This document shows positions 10,992-21,700 of a DNA stretch of 64,000 nucleotides, in pieces. The first letter of the stretch is position 1; each line of letters begins with the position of its first letter. Origin of the DNA: Oreohelix idahoensis (lineage: Eukaryota > Mollusca > Gastropoda > Stylommatophora > Oreohelicidae); the NCBI GenBank assembly GCA_024509875.1, contig JAMPIV010008058.1:69501-133500 (forward strand), written 5' to 3'. A program made the position numbers and the translations under genes. A model generated the notes under the pieces. The model was given only the letters and a program-made list of their open reading frames with translations, searched no databases and was not told the origin of the DNA.

Positions 10992-12376
10992 TACTCTGGT
11001 GCCCCGCTACACCCCAACACCTTAGACAAAAACACGTTTTCGGAGGTACTCACTAAACAACAAGCGCAGGGCGCGAAAAATATCGGTTTAGAACAGACAA
11101 TTCAACCATCTACTCATGCAAACAAACATAAAATTCCCTGTCCTATTTTTAATAAAAAGACAGGTACACGCTGATAATGTCACCACTTCATAATAATAAT
11201 ATAATAAAAATGTATATCTAAACACTTATTACGCCTCTGTGCTTATAAATTTTCTTACGCCCGCGCCAATACACCCATGCGTCATTACCCCAGCCAGTCA
11301 GCATCAATACATTCTCCATTAAAAAACATAAATAATTAGCCTTTGCACCCATATTTTATTGGTTTTATCACGTCCTATTTCCTTATATAAACCCGTTGAG
11401 TTTTCTCTCACACCTCATCACCCCCGCCCGTTCGAAATCAATACCCCCATGCACTCTCCATACCCTACCTACCACTAACGCCAATAATTAAATATATACT
11501 GTCTTACTCCGGTGCCCCACTACACCCCAACACAGAAATTCCCTGTCCTATTTTTACATAAAAAGACAGGTACACGCCGATAATGTCACCACTTCATAAT
11601 AATAATATAATACAATATATAGACACTTATTACGCCTCTGTGCTTATACACTGTCTTACGCCCGCGCCAATACACCCATGCGTCATCACCCCTGCCAGTC
11701 AGCATCAATACCACCCGCACCACACCACGCTAATTAGCCAGCTTCCTCTATAAAACTCATTCTAAGCGAATTTATCGATTTTTTATATTTTCCTTTTTAT
11801 CTCAAGAGTGCAGGATTTTATCGATTTTTATGTATGTTTGTACCCAACACCGCAACTCTCTGTCCTATTTTTACATAAAAAGACAGGTACACAACGATAA
11901 CGTGACGACATTTCCCCTCAATATCTAAAAAATATCTCTCTTCTATTATGTGCCCTGTACACAACATCAGACAAACCAAAAGCAATACCACACACACACA
12001 CGCCCACGCACGCGGGCACACACCCCCAACACACACCCAACACCGCAACTTTCCTATTTTTACATAAAAAGACAGGTACACGACGATAACGTGACGACAT
12101 CTTCCCTCAATATCTAGTCCCTTCTACTTATCCTACCCTGAATAGTTTATCTATATTTGTTCTGGACAGCAGCTGTAACAAACCACTGTGATATTAAATA
12201 TATTTATTAAAAAACCTTGACCTTTGTTATCTATGTTGTCTAAATATATATTGTATATACGTATAAATATATTGTATGAATATTATCTACCTGTTTGTAA
12301 AATATATATTATATATATGTATAAATATTGTAACACCTGTTATATAAAGAAACAAACACACTACCAGCACAATACA

Positions 12377-12523
12377 ACCTATCTACACACCCCGCCATTA
12401 TCGAACTAATATATTTCTTATCTAAAAGTCAGCGCCACCGCCGGAATCGATCGGAGTATTTTGCTATATAAAAGTCACGCGCCACCGCCAGAATGATACC
12501 CGTAAAGTACGTGACATACTACT
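12377..12523 (-). repeat. right terminal inverted repeat
   Basis: Reverse complement of 8786-8932; ends GTGACATACTACT just before the CACAGGA target duplication at 12524-12530. Confidence 0.85.
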
Positions 12524-12530
12524 CACAGGA
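12524..12530. repeat. target-site duplication, right (CACAGGA)
   Basis: Exact copy of 8779-8785 abutting the right inverted repeat. Confidence 0.8.
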
Positions 12531-13374
12531 TGGGGTCAACAGTTCCTTGCTCAACCCTTCATGTGCACTTCACGTGGAAAAAGTACTTTTAACCCTGGAA
12601 ACACAAGGAAATGTTTAAATGTGTATAGTTCTAAATTAGACGGCATGTATGTGCTTGATGAAGGATTATTAGAGAATTATACTTGCAATATTTACTCTGT
12701 GCCCCTTAAGGAGCGAATGAGTTGACTCTTTAAAAGCTACTGCAGTGTTAGCTCCACTCTCCACAGTTAGGAACTATACGGAGACAGGAGGAGGAGTTCG
12801 TAGTTTCAATAGCTTAATAATTCTTTCTATTCTCCCCCTGTACAATAGAGCAGTACTGACCTACAGATATACCAAATCATCCTCTGTGCTTTACCGGTTG
12901 GTCGAGGTTTATCTTATATCGAATTCTGGTGTAGATCGTCTTACCAGACGAAAGTTAAAAAAAAAAAAATTGGCCGGATATACTCGTAAGATACTATTCT
13001 GCAGCCGAATGCGCTCACGTCGAATTTTCTTATAGCTTTGCTTACTTTTAGGGTTAGAATTGAATACATGCTGTTCTTACTAGTACTACTACAAGTATTA
13101 CCACCATCGTACTTCTGCTACGGCAACAACGTCGAATTCTATGTCGCCTATCTGTTCTGCTGTATCACATAACCCACTTCAATAATAAAATGCGTTCTCA
13201 TTATTATCAGCAGCTACCATCTCCACAACGAAGATCGGTTGCAATTTGTCTCCAACGTCTTCTGTCTCTTGTCTCGATGGTGCAGGAGATTATCTTACAT
13301 TCTTACCTACTGGTTAAAGAATGACGTAATAATTCAATTATTTACCTTTTAGCTTTCTACGTAGCATCGATCCA
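12531..13374. other. unassigned sequence
   Basis: No gene or repeat recognised. A 96-residue open frame at 12745-13035 ends through an A-rich tract and has no motif. Confidence 0.5.
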
Positions 13375-14042
13375 CCCCAGCAGCTGGTTCCCTACACCAT
13401 AGAAGCTGGTTCCCCGCACCATAGCAGCTGGTTCCCTGCACCATAGCAGCTGGTTCCCTGCACCACAGCAGCTGGTTCCCTGCACCATAGCAGCTGGTTC
13501 CCAGCAGCACAACATCTGGTTCCCTGCACCATAGCAGCTGGTTCCCAGCAGCACAGCAGCTGGTTCCCTGCACCATAGCAGCTGGTTCCATGCACCATAA
13601 CAGCTGGTTCCCTGCACCACAGCAGCTGGTTCCCTGCACCATAGCAGCTGGTTCCCTGCACCACAGCAGCTGGTTCCCTGCACCATAGCAGCTGGTTCCC
13701 AGCAGCACAGCAGCTGGTTCCCTGCACCATAGCAGCTAGTTCCCTGCACCATAGCAGCTGGTTCCCAGCACCACAGCAGCTGGTTCCCTGCACCATAACA
13801 GCTGGTTCCCAGCAGCACAGCAGCTGGTTTCCTGCACCATAGCAGCTGGTTCCCTGCACCATAGCAGCTGGTTCCCTGCACCACAGCAGCTGGTTCCCTG
13901 CACCATAGCAGCTGGTTCCCTGCACCATAGCAGCTGGTTCTCTGCACCACATCAGCTGGTTCCCTGCACCACATCAGCTGGTTCCCTGCACCACAGCAGC
14001 TGGTTCTCTGCACCACAGCAGCTGGTTCCCTGCACCACAGCA
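13375..14042. repeat. 22-bp minisatellite, about 30 units
   Basis: The unit GCAGCTGGTTCCCTGCACCA plus TA or CA repeats about 30 times. Variants include an inserted CAGCAGCA form and ACATCAGCTGG. Since 22 is not a multiple of three, each frame cycles every three units (22 residues). The unit contains no minus-strand stop, which produces three overlapping minus-strand frames of up to 228 residues. There is no independent sign of a gene. Confidence 0.97.
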
Positions 14043-14309
14043 TTCACATGCTCTGGCAGCTGTGGTTTCTGTTGTAGTATGTTTAACATGGTGAGGTTGC
14101 CAGTCACGTGAACATATCACTCGCTCTTACGACAAAAATAGTCCTTTTCTTTCCCTGTCTCCTAAGAGATCCCACAGGAATTACACAGGACAACTTAATA
14201 CTAACAGGCTTGAAGAAACACAAATATATAGTTTTATGATATTTTAATTTTTTCAAATGAATTGCTATGCGAGTACATTATTTTGCTATGAATCTCAAGC
14301 TCGATTAAT

Positions 14310-14615
14310 TTGGTTTGCGATGAATCTGTAACGCGAGAAATTTGTTAAGCGATGAATTTATCAAGCGATGAATTTGTTAAGCAATGAATTTGTCACGCGA
14401 TGAATTTGTTAAGCGATGAATTTGTCACGCGATGAATGTGTCAAGCGATGAACTTATCCGGCGGTGAATTTGTTAAGCGATGAATTTTTCACGCGATAAA
14501 TTTGTCACGCGATGAATTTGTTTAGTGATGATTTTATCAAACGATAAAGTTGTCACACGATGAATATGGTTTGTGATGAATTTGTCACGCGATGAGTTTT
14601 GCTTGCGATGAGTGG
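14310..14615. repeat. 16-bp minisatellite
   Basis: Degenerate repeats of GCGATGAATTTGT followed by CAC or TAA, spacing about 16 bp, around eighteen units with substitutions increasing towards both ends. Confidence 0.9.
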
Positions 14616-14910
14616 AGCACTATTAAATTGTGCTGTGTCCAGAATTTAGTGCAGTAAAGTTGTATGTGATGAATTAAATGAAGGTGTATAAAAACGGCTT
14701 TGGAAAACAAGTTCAGAAAAGCAGGGAGGAAACATTTACTGAGAAAGTGAGCATATATTAGCATCAAGAGACAAGCTATATTCATTGTCACATTAAAGAA
14801 CAATAAACAAAATGGCAAATGCATTGCTGCTTCTCTTTTGTTAGCCTGAACACTAAATCTTAGTTAAAATGTACATATCTCCATAAAATTATCTGACTGT
14901 TTCTAACTTT

Positions 14911-14970
14911 GAAAATAGTGGTCATCAAACTTGTTCAGTGTTGCTTAGAAAAATCATCTTCTTTTTTTCT
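14911..14970 (+). repeat. ~60-bp target duplication, left copy
   Basis: Begins GAAAATAGTGGTCATCAAAC and ends in CTTCTTTTTTTCT. It is repeated with about three differences at 16753-16812. The two copies bracket the LINE fragment 14971-16752, as expected for target-primed reverse transcription that made a long duplication. Confidence 0.85.
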
Positions 14971-16752
14971 AAAAATAAATCCCACCCTCTGCAGACCCAA
15001 GTAGAACAGTCACAACTAAGATGGTTTGGCCATGTCTGCAGAATTGGAGAAGATCGTGATAAAGTTGATAAAATTGGATTTTTATTCCCGTTAATGATAT
15101 CCACCAAAAGATAGATATAAGTGGATGGAAGCAGACATCATCATCATCATCAGTTGATAAGATCTCTATGGTGTTGTTTGCTCCACTGTAGTGTATGGAA
15201 TGTCAACTTGACCTACGCAGTGATGTGTAGACATGGATTGAGTGTACAATGTGCGAATGATAAGAAGGGTTCGTGTTGTTGACAAATGTTCTTTTCTCAC
15301 ACTCATGTATGACTGGAAGTCATCGACACCAACGACTGTGTACCTTTTCTAAAGTTTAATTGGACGTACACACTCGACAGCACAGATAGTGACAAATCAC
15401 AGGTTGCCATAATACATCATAGTACAGTGGATAAATGGTCTTGCAATGTTACATGGGCACTCATGTAGAATAATTGTATAATGGACTGTCAGTAGCCAAG
15501 CACTCAGTATCGCCCATACATATATATCATCTGACTTCACTGACTGAGCACGTCAGCTTATAAACAATACTTCAGATGGCTTCTAAACCTAATCTCGTCT
15601 AGCGACGATTCTTCAACATAATGTTCAGCACATATTTTTCCATATAATAATATTGAACCGCTAGCAATGGGTTCTCATGTGTAGCAGTGATCTCTGGACT
15701 AATCAAGCGATAATACGGGCATCCCTTTTCTCTTCTTGAAAGTCACTACATGTTTTGGTTCCAAGATGGCTTCACTCGTGAGCTGTCACTCACGTTTGGA
15801 TACAGATAATGAATCTGTCCTAAAGTTAGTCATTCATAAAACATTTCATTGCTCTGTAGATTTGATCATGAACAATTGACTGCAATCTACAGGATATAGT
15901 GCTGCTAGGAATCGAAGTCGTTTTCATCGAGTCAAATATATTCTCTTAGACATTCAAATCGTAACTATCGAAAATGGTGGCTTCGATCGAGAGTTCATAA
16001 GAGTGTCTATTATTACCTTGGCATCAGAAATATGCCTCTGCCATTCCTTGGCAATACGAATAAACACTGGGGTAAAGCATACACGATAGGTCTAGACGAC
16101 TATCACTTTCCCCACAAATACTGAGATCACTTTTTCCCCGGCGACAGGCCGACATAGAAAACACAGTCCCTATCGGGACGAAGCCAAATCACACCACTCT
16201 CTAGCGACACCTCCGCCGACTAGCCTTTGACCTCTCTAGAGACAACAGAACATATAGTTCGACTTAGATATGTAAAGATATACAGATATAAGACAGACTC
16301 GTCCTACTCAGACAAACAATACACATAAATTCAGGCCATAGATATTCTGAAGCAAGAACAATCTATTATTACCCAAACAACGAATAAATCGCAGTAAAAT
16401 GGATTCATCCGCGGAGTTTGATCGAAAAGACGACACAACTTTCAAGGGAAGTAACTCAATAATGACTTTCCCTTAAGCACTAAAAAATTACCTATGTATA
16501 ATATTGTAAGATATCAAAGACTGCACGTAACAATCGGCTACCACGACAAGCATGGGAAACAAAGAGCCAGGGATCCAGACCCCCAGGACGACACAGAGTC
16601 CGCTGGGAGGACAACATTAGACAATCTTTGAAGGACCGAGGACTAGAATGGAACCAGGCCAGGAGGAAGACAGCCGATAGGATAGTCTGGCGCTCTCTCT
16701 TCCAAACCTCTACACCTCACGGTAGAAGGGGAATGACTAAGTAAGTAAGTAA
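14971..16752 (+). mobile_element. 5'-truncated LINE (family T) split by a solo LTR
   Basis: Outer pieces 14971-15056 and 16533-16752 are contiguous in the related copy at 39400-39705. The left piece encodes the WFGHVCR-type motif and the right piece encodes a GRPRVRWED-type tail. The 3' end is a simple (TAAG)n repeat, the hallmark of this family here. The flanking ~60-bp duplication marks insertion. Other copies are at 25645-25735 (minus), 34803-35017, 39230-39705 and 41851-42635 (minus). None retains a polymerase. Confidence 0.85.
15057..16532 (-). mobile_element. solo LTR, diverged relative of the 54883-56421 LTR
   Basis: Starts TGATAAAGTTG and ends CACGTAACA. It is flanked by ATCG at 15053-15056 and 16533-16536. 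The uninterrupted LINE at 39476 has a single ATCG at this point, so this is an exact insertion with a 4-bp duplication. Internal blocks match the LTR of the gypsy element at 54883-56421: 'gcacgtcag', 'cctaatctcgtctagcga', 'gggttctcatgtgtagcagtg' and 'agggaagtaactca'. Divergence is clear, so it belongs to an older subfamily. The internal region was lost, probably by LTR-LTR recombination. Confidence 0.88.
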
Positions 16753-16812
16753 GAAAATAGTGGTCATCAAACTTGTTCAGTGTTGCTTAGAAAAGGCATC
16801 TTCTTTTTTCTA
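16753..16812 (+). repeat. ~60-bp target duplication, right copy
   Basis: Matches 14911-14970 directly after the (TAAG)n tail of the LINE. Confidence 0.85.
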
Positions 16813-17206
16813 TTTACTTACTTGATGAGACCATTCCAGCCATGAAACGATTTGCAGAGCTGATGTGTTTGTTCATTAGCCAAATGTGTAGCATTAGTTG
16901 ATGTGAGTCCGTGCTGTTGTACGATTTCGATACTAGTGTCGATCCATCTACCACAAAGTAGTAATTCAGAGGCTCTATTCTCATGAAATGGCTAAACCAT
17001 CTTTATTTTCTGTCTGTCTGCATATTTGATGCAGGACGTAATTCCTACAATGTTTCTAGTGTTATCACGTCTGTATCGTCTGATTTTATTTCGCGCGATG
17101 TGATTTTCCCCACATGTGTTCTGGTCTGAGACTATGTTTGAGATTCATAGCACAGAGTTGGTAAGAATATAATATTATCATTTTTCGTTTAGTTTTTATA
17201 CTGGCA
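16813..17206. other. unassigned sequence
   Basis: No recognisable gene or repeat. Confidence 0.45.
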
Positions 17207-17428
17207 GGTGGCAAGAGAACAGTTGGGCGACAGCAGCTGAAGTCTAAAGACATGTGCAAAAAAGACACGAGGGCACGGGACATAAATCCAGCAACCTGGG
17301 AGGATAAAGCTGCAGATCACACCAACTGGCGATGCTCTCTACGGCACCACCTCAGATTGGGTGAAAAGAAGCTCTCACAGCAAGCAGAAGAGAGGAGAAA
17401 ACGTCGAAAGGAACATAAGGAAAAATAA
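17207..17428 (+). mobile_element. LINE C-terminal fragment
   Basis: The plus strand reads GGKRTVGRQQLKSKDMCKKD, then an ATWEDKAADHTNWR segment and a lysine/arginine-rich end before a stop at 17426-17428. The pattern GKR..GR....KD.CK.D followed by W...A.DR..WR is the standard tail after the polymerase in RTE-type LINEs. Nothing upstream resembles a polymerase, so it is a truncated copy. Its sequence is distinct from the (TAAG)n-tailed family. Confidence 0.75.
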
Positions 17429-18336
17429 GCAGCGGAGGGCTGTCACCCCCAGGGGCACATTTCCATTGTCAGTTATGAATGAAAGATCTATTATTAGTAT
17501 TATTATTATTTATACTGATATTCCGATGTTTGAGAAGTAGTGACAGTCAGTACGTCATGGCACTGACTTTTTGACTTATTGCTTCAATTTCTCTGTCAAG
17601 TCGTCCTTGTTTTGTCAAATTGCTTCCCTGTTACTAGAACTCTGGGATCCATCTAAGCTTAACACTTCTGATGGGTGTTAAATGGACCTGGTGATCTGCT
17701 AATGTTAATAGATTATGTCTTTTATGTGCTGATCGTCATGTTGTACCTTCTACGCGTTGAATTCTGTGCACTTTTTTGATTTTGCGATTTATTTTCATCA
17801 TCGTACATTAGATTTTGGTCATCTGTAAAACATCACTCATTCAGAGTATATTCACTCATTCATTTTTTGGGTTTACTTTAGTTTACTTCGTCTTGTAGGT
17901 TTTCTTCTAGGTTAGCGTCTGATATTATTATTATTATTATTGTTTCTATTTTGTGCATGTGTTAATAAACGTTTTTTCATCTTTACCCGCACCTCAAATT
18001 CTCAAACGGCAATTAGTAAACATGAGTTCGTTGAAAAGTAATGCCTGTTTAAAACTACAGGTAATGCATTTTCTCCGTGGAAATTACATTTCGTTGATTT
18101 GCGCATGTGCTGAAAATTATCATTAGATCTCTTTTTCTCTCATACAGCAATATAACAACCATTGCAGCTGCTCCTCGTGCCGGACATCTGCGTTAATTAA
18201 GGCATTCACGTGATCTTGCAGCTGCCATTACTTTAGTAATTTGTTTTACATAAATGAAGTACCAGATCCATGGTCAGCCTGTTACGACATGCGTGAAGGA
18301 CCAGTAGTTCTATTCTCTCTTTGTCTCTTCAGAAAT
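17429..18336. other. unassigned sequence
   Basis: Contains short (ATT)n runs near 17494 and 17926. No gene recognised. Confidence 0.5.
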
Positions 18337-18436
18337 CCCGGGAACTACACAAAGTTCTATACCCGGGAACTACACAAAGTTCTATAACCGGGAACTACAC
18401 AAAGTTATATACCCGGGAACTACACAAAGTTCTATC
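18337..18436. repeat. 25-bp tandem repeat, four units
   Basis: CCGGGAACTACACAAAGTTC recurs at 18338, 18363, 18388 and 18413 (period 25) with one or two changes per unit. Confidence 0.95.
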
Positions 18437-18605
18437 ATCACCATTGTTACCATTATTTTCTATTTCCATCATGATGTAGCATGAGCCACCATTGCAGCTA
18501 TCGTCCTTCCAGGAAGCTCCACAAAGCACTCACATACTCCTCTTGTGTCTGTAGCAATTTATTTGACAGGATGACGCTGCCAGATCCCTCACGAACAACG
18601 TTATA

Positions 18606-19267
18606 CACGGTGTTTATAAAGTCGCTGTGCAGTGAATCTGAACAATATTTTAGAAATTACGTCAAGAATGATGCAAATTTACGTCATGACATTCTGTGTT
18701 CCACAATCCCGTGTGCATCATTACACAACAAGCCATTGTTATATTCACGGTTTCAGCAGGATGGGGAACAGCACACACAGCCGCAACATCACTTAATTAT
18801 TTAGAAGACATATTTGCAAATCGCACTATTTCACGTGGAATCTGGCCTGCTCGTTCACCAGACCTAACTCCGCCTGACTATTATCTGTGGGGCGCACTGA
18901 AAGGACAAGTTTATGAAAATAATCCGCTAACAGTTAATGACCTAAAGGCAGAAATCGTCACCCAGATCCAGCAAATATCACCGGCCATTATCCAGAAGGT
19001 TTTCGAAAATATGAAGAAGCGAGTCAACACATGTCTTGAGGCCCGAGGTGGACATTTTGAACACATGTTGTAGACACAACTTCATCGTGTTAACAGCCAC
19101 TTTACCGAATACAAGCCAGCCAAGAGCAGTAGTGTCTAGATAAATAATAAAATCTACGTCACAATTTTTTGGGCGTCTTTAAAGCCCTAATTGAAAAACC
19201 ACATTTCTGGTGACGTAGTCTCGCCCGAACGTAAATTTCACAGCACGGCGACTTTATAAACACCCTG
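18606..19267 (+). mobile_element. mariner-like DNA transposon, internally deleted
   Basis: 27-bp inverted termini lie at 18606-18632 (CACGGTGTTTATAAAGTCGC...) and 19241-19267, flanked by TA on both sides (18604-18605, 19268-19269), as in the Tc1/mariner superfamily. Only the C-terminal part of a transposase remains. QQDG is near 18756 in one frame. After a frame break the other frame (to 19073) shows WPARSPDLTPPDYYLWG, the segment holding the last catalytic acidic residue, and ends in a GGHFEHML tail. The N-terminal DNA-binding part is deleted. Non-functional. A second element with similar termini is at 32888-33657. Confidence 0.88.
18696..19073 (+). pseudogene. truncated, frameshifted mariner-family transposase
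   Basis: The transposase of a cut-and-paste element, acting in the nucleus on the terminal inverted repeats. What remains is about the last 110 residues: TAHTAATSLNYLEDIF, then WPARSPDLTPPDYYLWGALK (contains the third DD[D/E] carboxylate), then VYENNPLTVNDLKAEI and a final GGHFEHML. The second catalytic aspartate (QQDG) is in another frame just upstream, so at least one indel separates them. The first carboxylate and the helix-turn-helix region are absent. The stop at 19071-19073 lies about 170 bp before the right TIR. Not a working enzyme; confidence in the family is high. Confidence 0.85.
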
Positions 19268-19457
19268 TATTAGTAGCTTGAGGACCAATATGAATCATAT
19301 TCTTTCTTTGTCTCATCATAGAGAATACGCCCTTCCTCCGGAAACTTCATGTTCTACACGGAATATCAGTTGATCATGTACTTCGAAATATCTTGTAACA
19401 AGTGCATCTGTCTGATCTTTTTTGCTTGCTTCAGAAGAAGAATTTTTTTTTTCGGTC

Positions 19458-19705
19458 TTGTTACCGATTCAGTTGAGCGTCCAGGGTGGTTAGAACGCTT
19501 GCTTCTAGACGAAAAGGTACCAGGTTCGCTACCAGGTAGCATTACGCTTTGGTCTACTCAGATGTAAAACGGTACACGACTCTGTTTTTCAGTTCGAAAA
19601 GGCGAAGACAGCGATGCAAAGATCCTCACAAAGATGATACGTAACATAATTAAGTATTTAACACTTTACTCCTCTACGGCAGTATCTGCTATGGGACGTC
19701 CTTTA
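19458..19705 (+). mobile_element. SINE family C
   Basis: The head GAGCGTCCAGGGTGGTTAGA (A-box region, from 19475) is followed by a B box AGGTTCGCTACC near 19522. The tail 'aacactttactcctctacggcagtatctgctatggg' (in pieces) matches the ends of the copies at 4734-4990 and near 52065-52300. Best-preserved polymerase III boxes of the three copies. Confidence 0.75.
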
Positions 19706-19717
19706 CTTTTACATTTT

Positions 19718-20022
19718 GACTGATCCAACAGGACGTTGACTGATCCAACAGGACGTTGACTGATCCAACAGAACGTTGACTGATCCAACAGGACGTTGAC
19801 TGATCCAACAGGACGTTGACTGATCCAACAGGACGTTGACTGATCCAACAGGACGTTGACTGATCTAACAGGACGTTGACTGATCCAACACGATGTTGAC
19901 TGATCCAACAGGACGTTGACTGATCTAACAGGACGTTGACTGATCCAACACGACGTTGACTGATCCAACAGGACGTTGACTGATCCAACACGACGTTGAC
20001 TGATCCAACAGGACGTTGACTG
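19718..20022. repeat. 20-bp minisatellite, about 15 units
   Basis: Unit CTGATCCAACAGGACGTTGA repeated with CCAACACGA and CTAACAGGA variants. Period 20 and no minus-strand stop in the unit yield long minus-strand frames (124 and 100 residues) of a 20-residue repeat; these are not taken as genes. Confidence 0.96.
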
Positions 20023-20039
20023 TGCACTACGTATTCTAT

Positions 20040-20262
20040 TTGTAGTGACCGCTGCCCTGGCAAAATTTAAAAAATTAGAAACCTACCCACCACAAAAATA
20101 TTAATAGAATGTGTGATTCCTAAATACACACATTGGGATTCTCGCTGGTGCTACAGAGTTTGTGCTCTATGCTGAGATCTTCCTTGTGTGATCTAAGAGA
20201 GGAGATTGGAGCACTGATGGAGTTGTCCGTGCGCAATGATGATAGTCCTTAAAAACAAACCA
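20040..20262 (+). mobile_element. SINE family A, 3' half
   Basis: Aligns with 2625-2815 of the first copy ('gccctggcaaaa', 'gattctcgctggtgctacagag', 'tggagttgtccgtg', 'gtccttaaaa'), ending in an AAACCAAACCAGACC tail. The tRNA-like head is missing. Confidence 0.8.
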
Positions 20263-21070
20263 AACCAGACCAAACCAGTTTGTACTGTTTTATTACTTGT
20301 CATGCTTTTGTAAGTAAGGAATCGAAAAACGAAGAAAATTGTTGGGAGACACATAATACATAAGCTACAGATTGAGACAACATAAAATGGTCTGAACATG
20401 CAGCTAACTCAAATACCAACACAAACCGTCAACAACAAAAGATTTAGTACAGGGTAAGGTGATTAAACAGAAGGGCAGACAGATTTTTTAAAAAATCGTG
20501 AATGAACACGGTATATTAATAGTGACCAACATATTTTGTGGAGTAATGAAAACTGCTTCTCCCCAGGCCACTTAACATTACAATTAGATAGGACATTAAA
20601 ATGTTAGATAAATAAAAGGATCCCGTTACACGTCTATTGAGGCATATGGGAATACGGTGTTAGGCTCGTATTTTCTTGACCAACGGCACACTAAGGGTGA
20701 TGTGGTCAGCATCACGCCAGCCGTAAGAAAAGTAAGATGATAAAAATGACGAACGGTCTGTTTCTTACAATTTTATTGTGAAGACGTTTTCTAAGAAAGC
20801 TGTTTCTTTACACCATTGTGTTGCCAAGCGGTTGTTTCTAAGCCAGTGAGCAAAGGACGCTTTATTACTGATATTAAAAGGAAGTCGTCCGCTTTTGTTT
20901 TGCGCATGTTATGAGAAGAAGAAAGCTGCATTATATCGTGGCAACAGGAAAGATGGAAGGAAAAAGAGACACAGGACGACAAAAGGAGTAAAGACTGAAC
21001 AGTTTGACATAATGGCATGGAAAGACGTCAACAACAGAATTGATTAATATTTATGGAAGTTGTGGAGAGA
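20263..21070. other. unassigned sequence
   Basis: No gene or repeat unit recognised; short frames on the minus strand lack motifs. Confidence 0.5.
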
Positions 21071-21071
21071 C

Positions 21072-21137
21072 ATGGTTCCAAACGCTACCATTCATGGTTC
21101 CTAACGCTACCATTCATGGTTCCTAACGCTACCAGTC
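21072..21137. repeat. 22-bp tandem repeat, three units
   Basis: CATGGTTCCTAACGCTACCA (T/G)T repeated three times. Confidence 0.9.
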
Positions 21138-21700
21138 ATGGTACTTGAAGATGACGAAGAATTTTTCTTGCTGCTACGGGTCTGTATCTTTTTATTCAAA
21201 AACCTCAAGAATAGCTTTGTTTTGGCAACCTGATTTTTTTTATGTTTTCAGATGTCGGCCAAATCGCGTTACAAAATAGCCTACGCCACTCAAAAAGTGC
21301 TCGAAAAAAAAGCCACAAGTCGCCGAAATTAGTCATAAATCTCTCAAATTGTGATAGTAAAGTAGCCCAAATAAACTTACGATTTTCAGAATATTTCGGT
21401 GGTCGGATAAAAAGATATAGACTTGTAATACTGTTGTGTTTGACAAGCCGTATATTACTCGAAGTGCGCATATACCGAATCGTCTACACTGTTCAAATTT
21501 CTAATGGTACTTGTTTTAATGTTTGTTTCATCTTTGTCCTCAATTATTGTATGTATTGCGTTCCTGAACCAGTGAAATCTATTAAACTTAATCACATACA
21601 CTTAAAAGAGTTTGACTGACTTTAGTATACGTTTCGGCGCAATCAAGATGGCAGAGAACGCCCAAAACGTGACGTAAGCCTGAGGCATAGAAACTAATGT
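21138..21700. other. 3' flank of the GPCR, no separate gene
   Basis: Lies downstream of the receptor stop codon on the minus strand. A minus-strand AATAAA candidate is near 21189-21194, about 500 bp after the stop; whether it is used cannot be seen. A plus-strand frame (21242-21619) has no recognised family. Confidence 0.4.

Larger units (their letters stand above)
9934..12076 (+). repeat. five copies of a CTGTC...GACAGG hairpin module
   Basis: A short palindromic module with arms (C)CTGTC and GACAGG around a TATTTTTACATAAAAA spacer occurs at about 9934-9963, 11137-11164, 11541-11570, 11859-11886 and 12051-12076. In most copies it is followed by GTACACG-CGATAA-GTGACGAC. The first and last copies also share a ~180-bp downstream tract ('tgttctgg-cag', 'gctgtaacaaa', 'ccttgacctttgttatc'). 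They are sub-terminal repeats of the surrounding TIR element. Confidence 0.75.
8786..12523. mobile_element. 3.7-kb non-autonomous element with long TIRs
   Basis: Terminal inverted repeats of about 147 bp (8786-8932 and 12377-12523) are roughly 93% alike by eye and include 'actttacgggtatcattctgg' and 'ggcggggtgtgtag' pieces. The element is bounded by a 7-bp direct repeat CACAGGA. No transposase frame is present; the longest internal frame (9676-9900, 74 residues) has no motif. Inside lie five copies of a hairpin-forming module, a LINE fragment and two TA microsatellites. A 7-8-bp duplication with long TIRs is compatible with the P, hAT or Merlin-like superfamilies, but the termini do not let me choose. 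It is presumably mobilised in trans. Confidence 0.8.

Noticed and set aside
19666..20063. Minus-strand frames of a 20-residue repeat
   Set aside because: Follow from a 20-bp minisatellite without stops; no promoter or start context.
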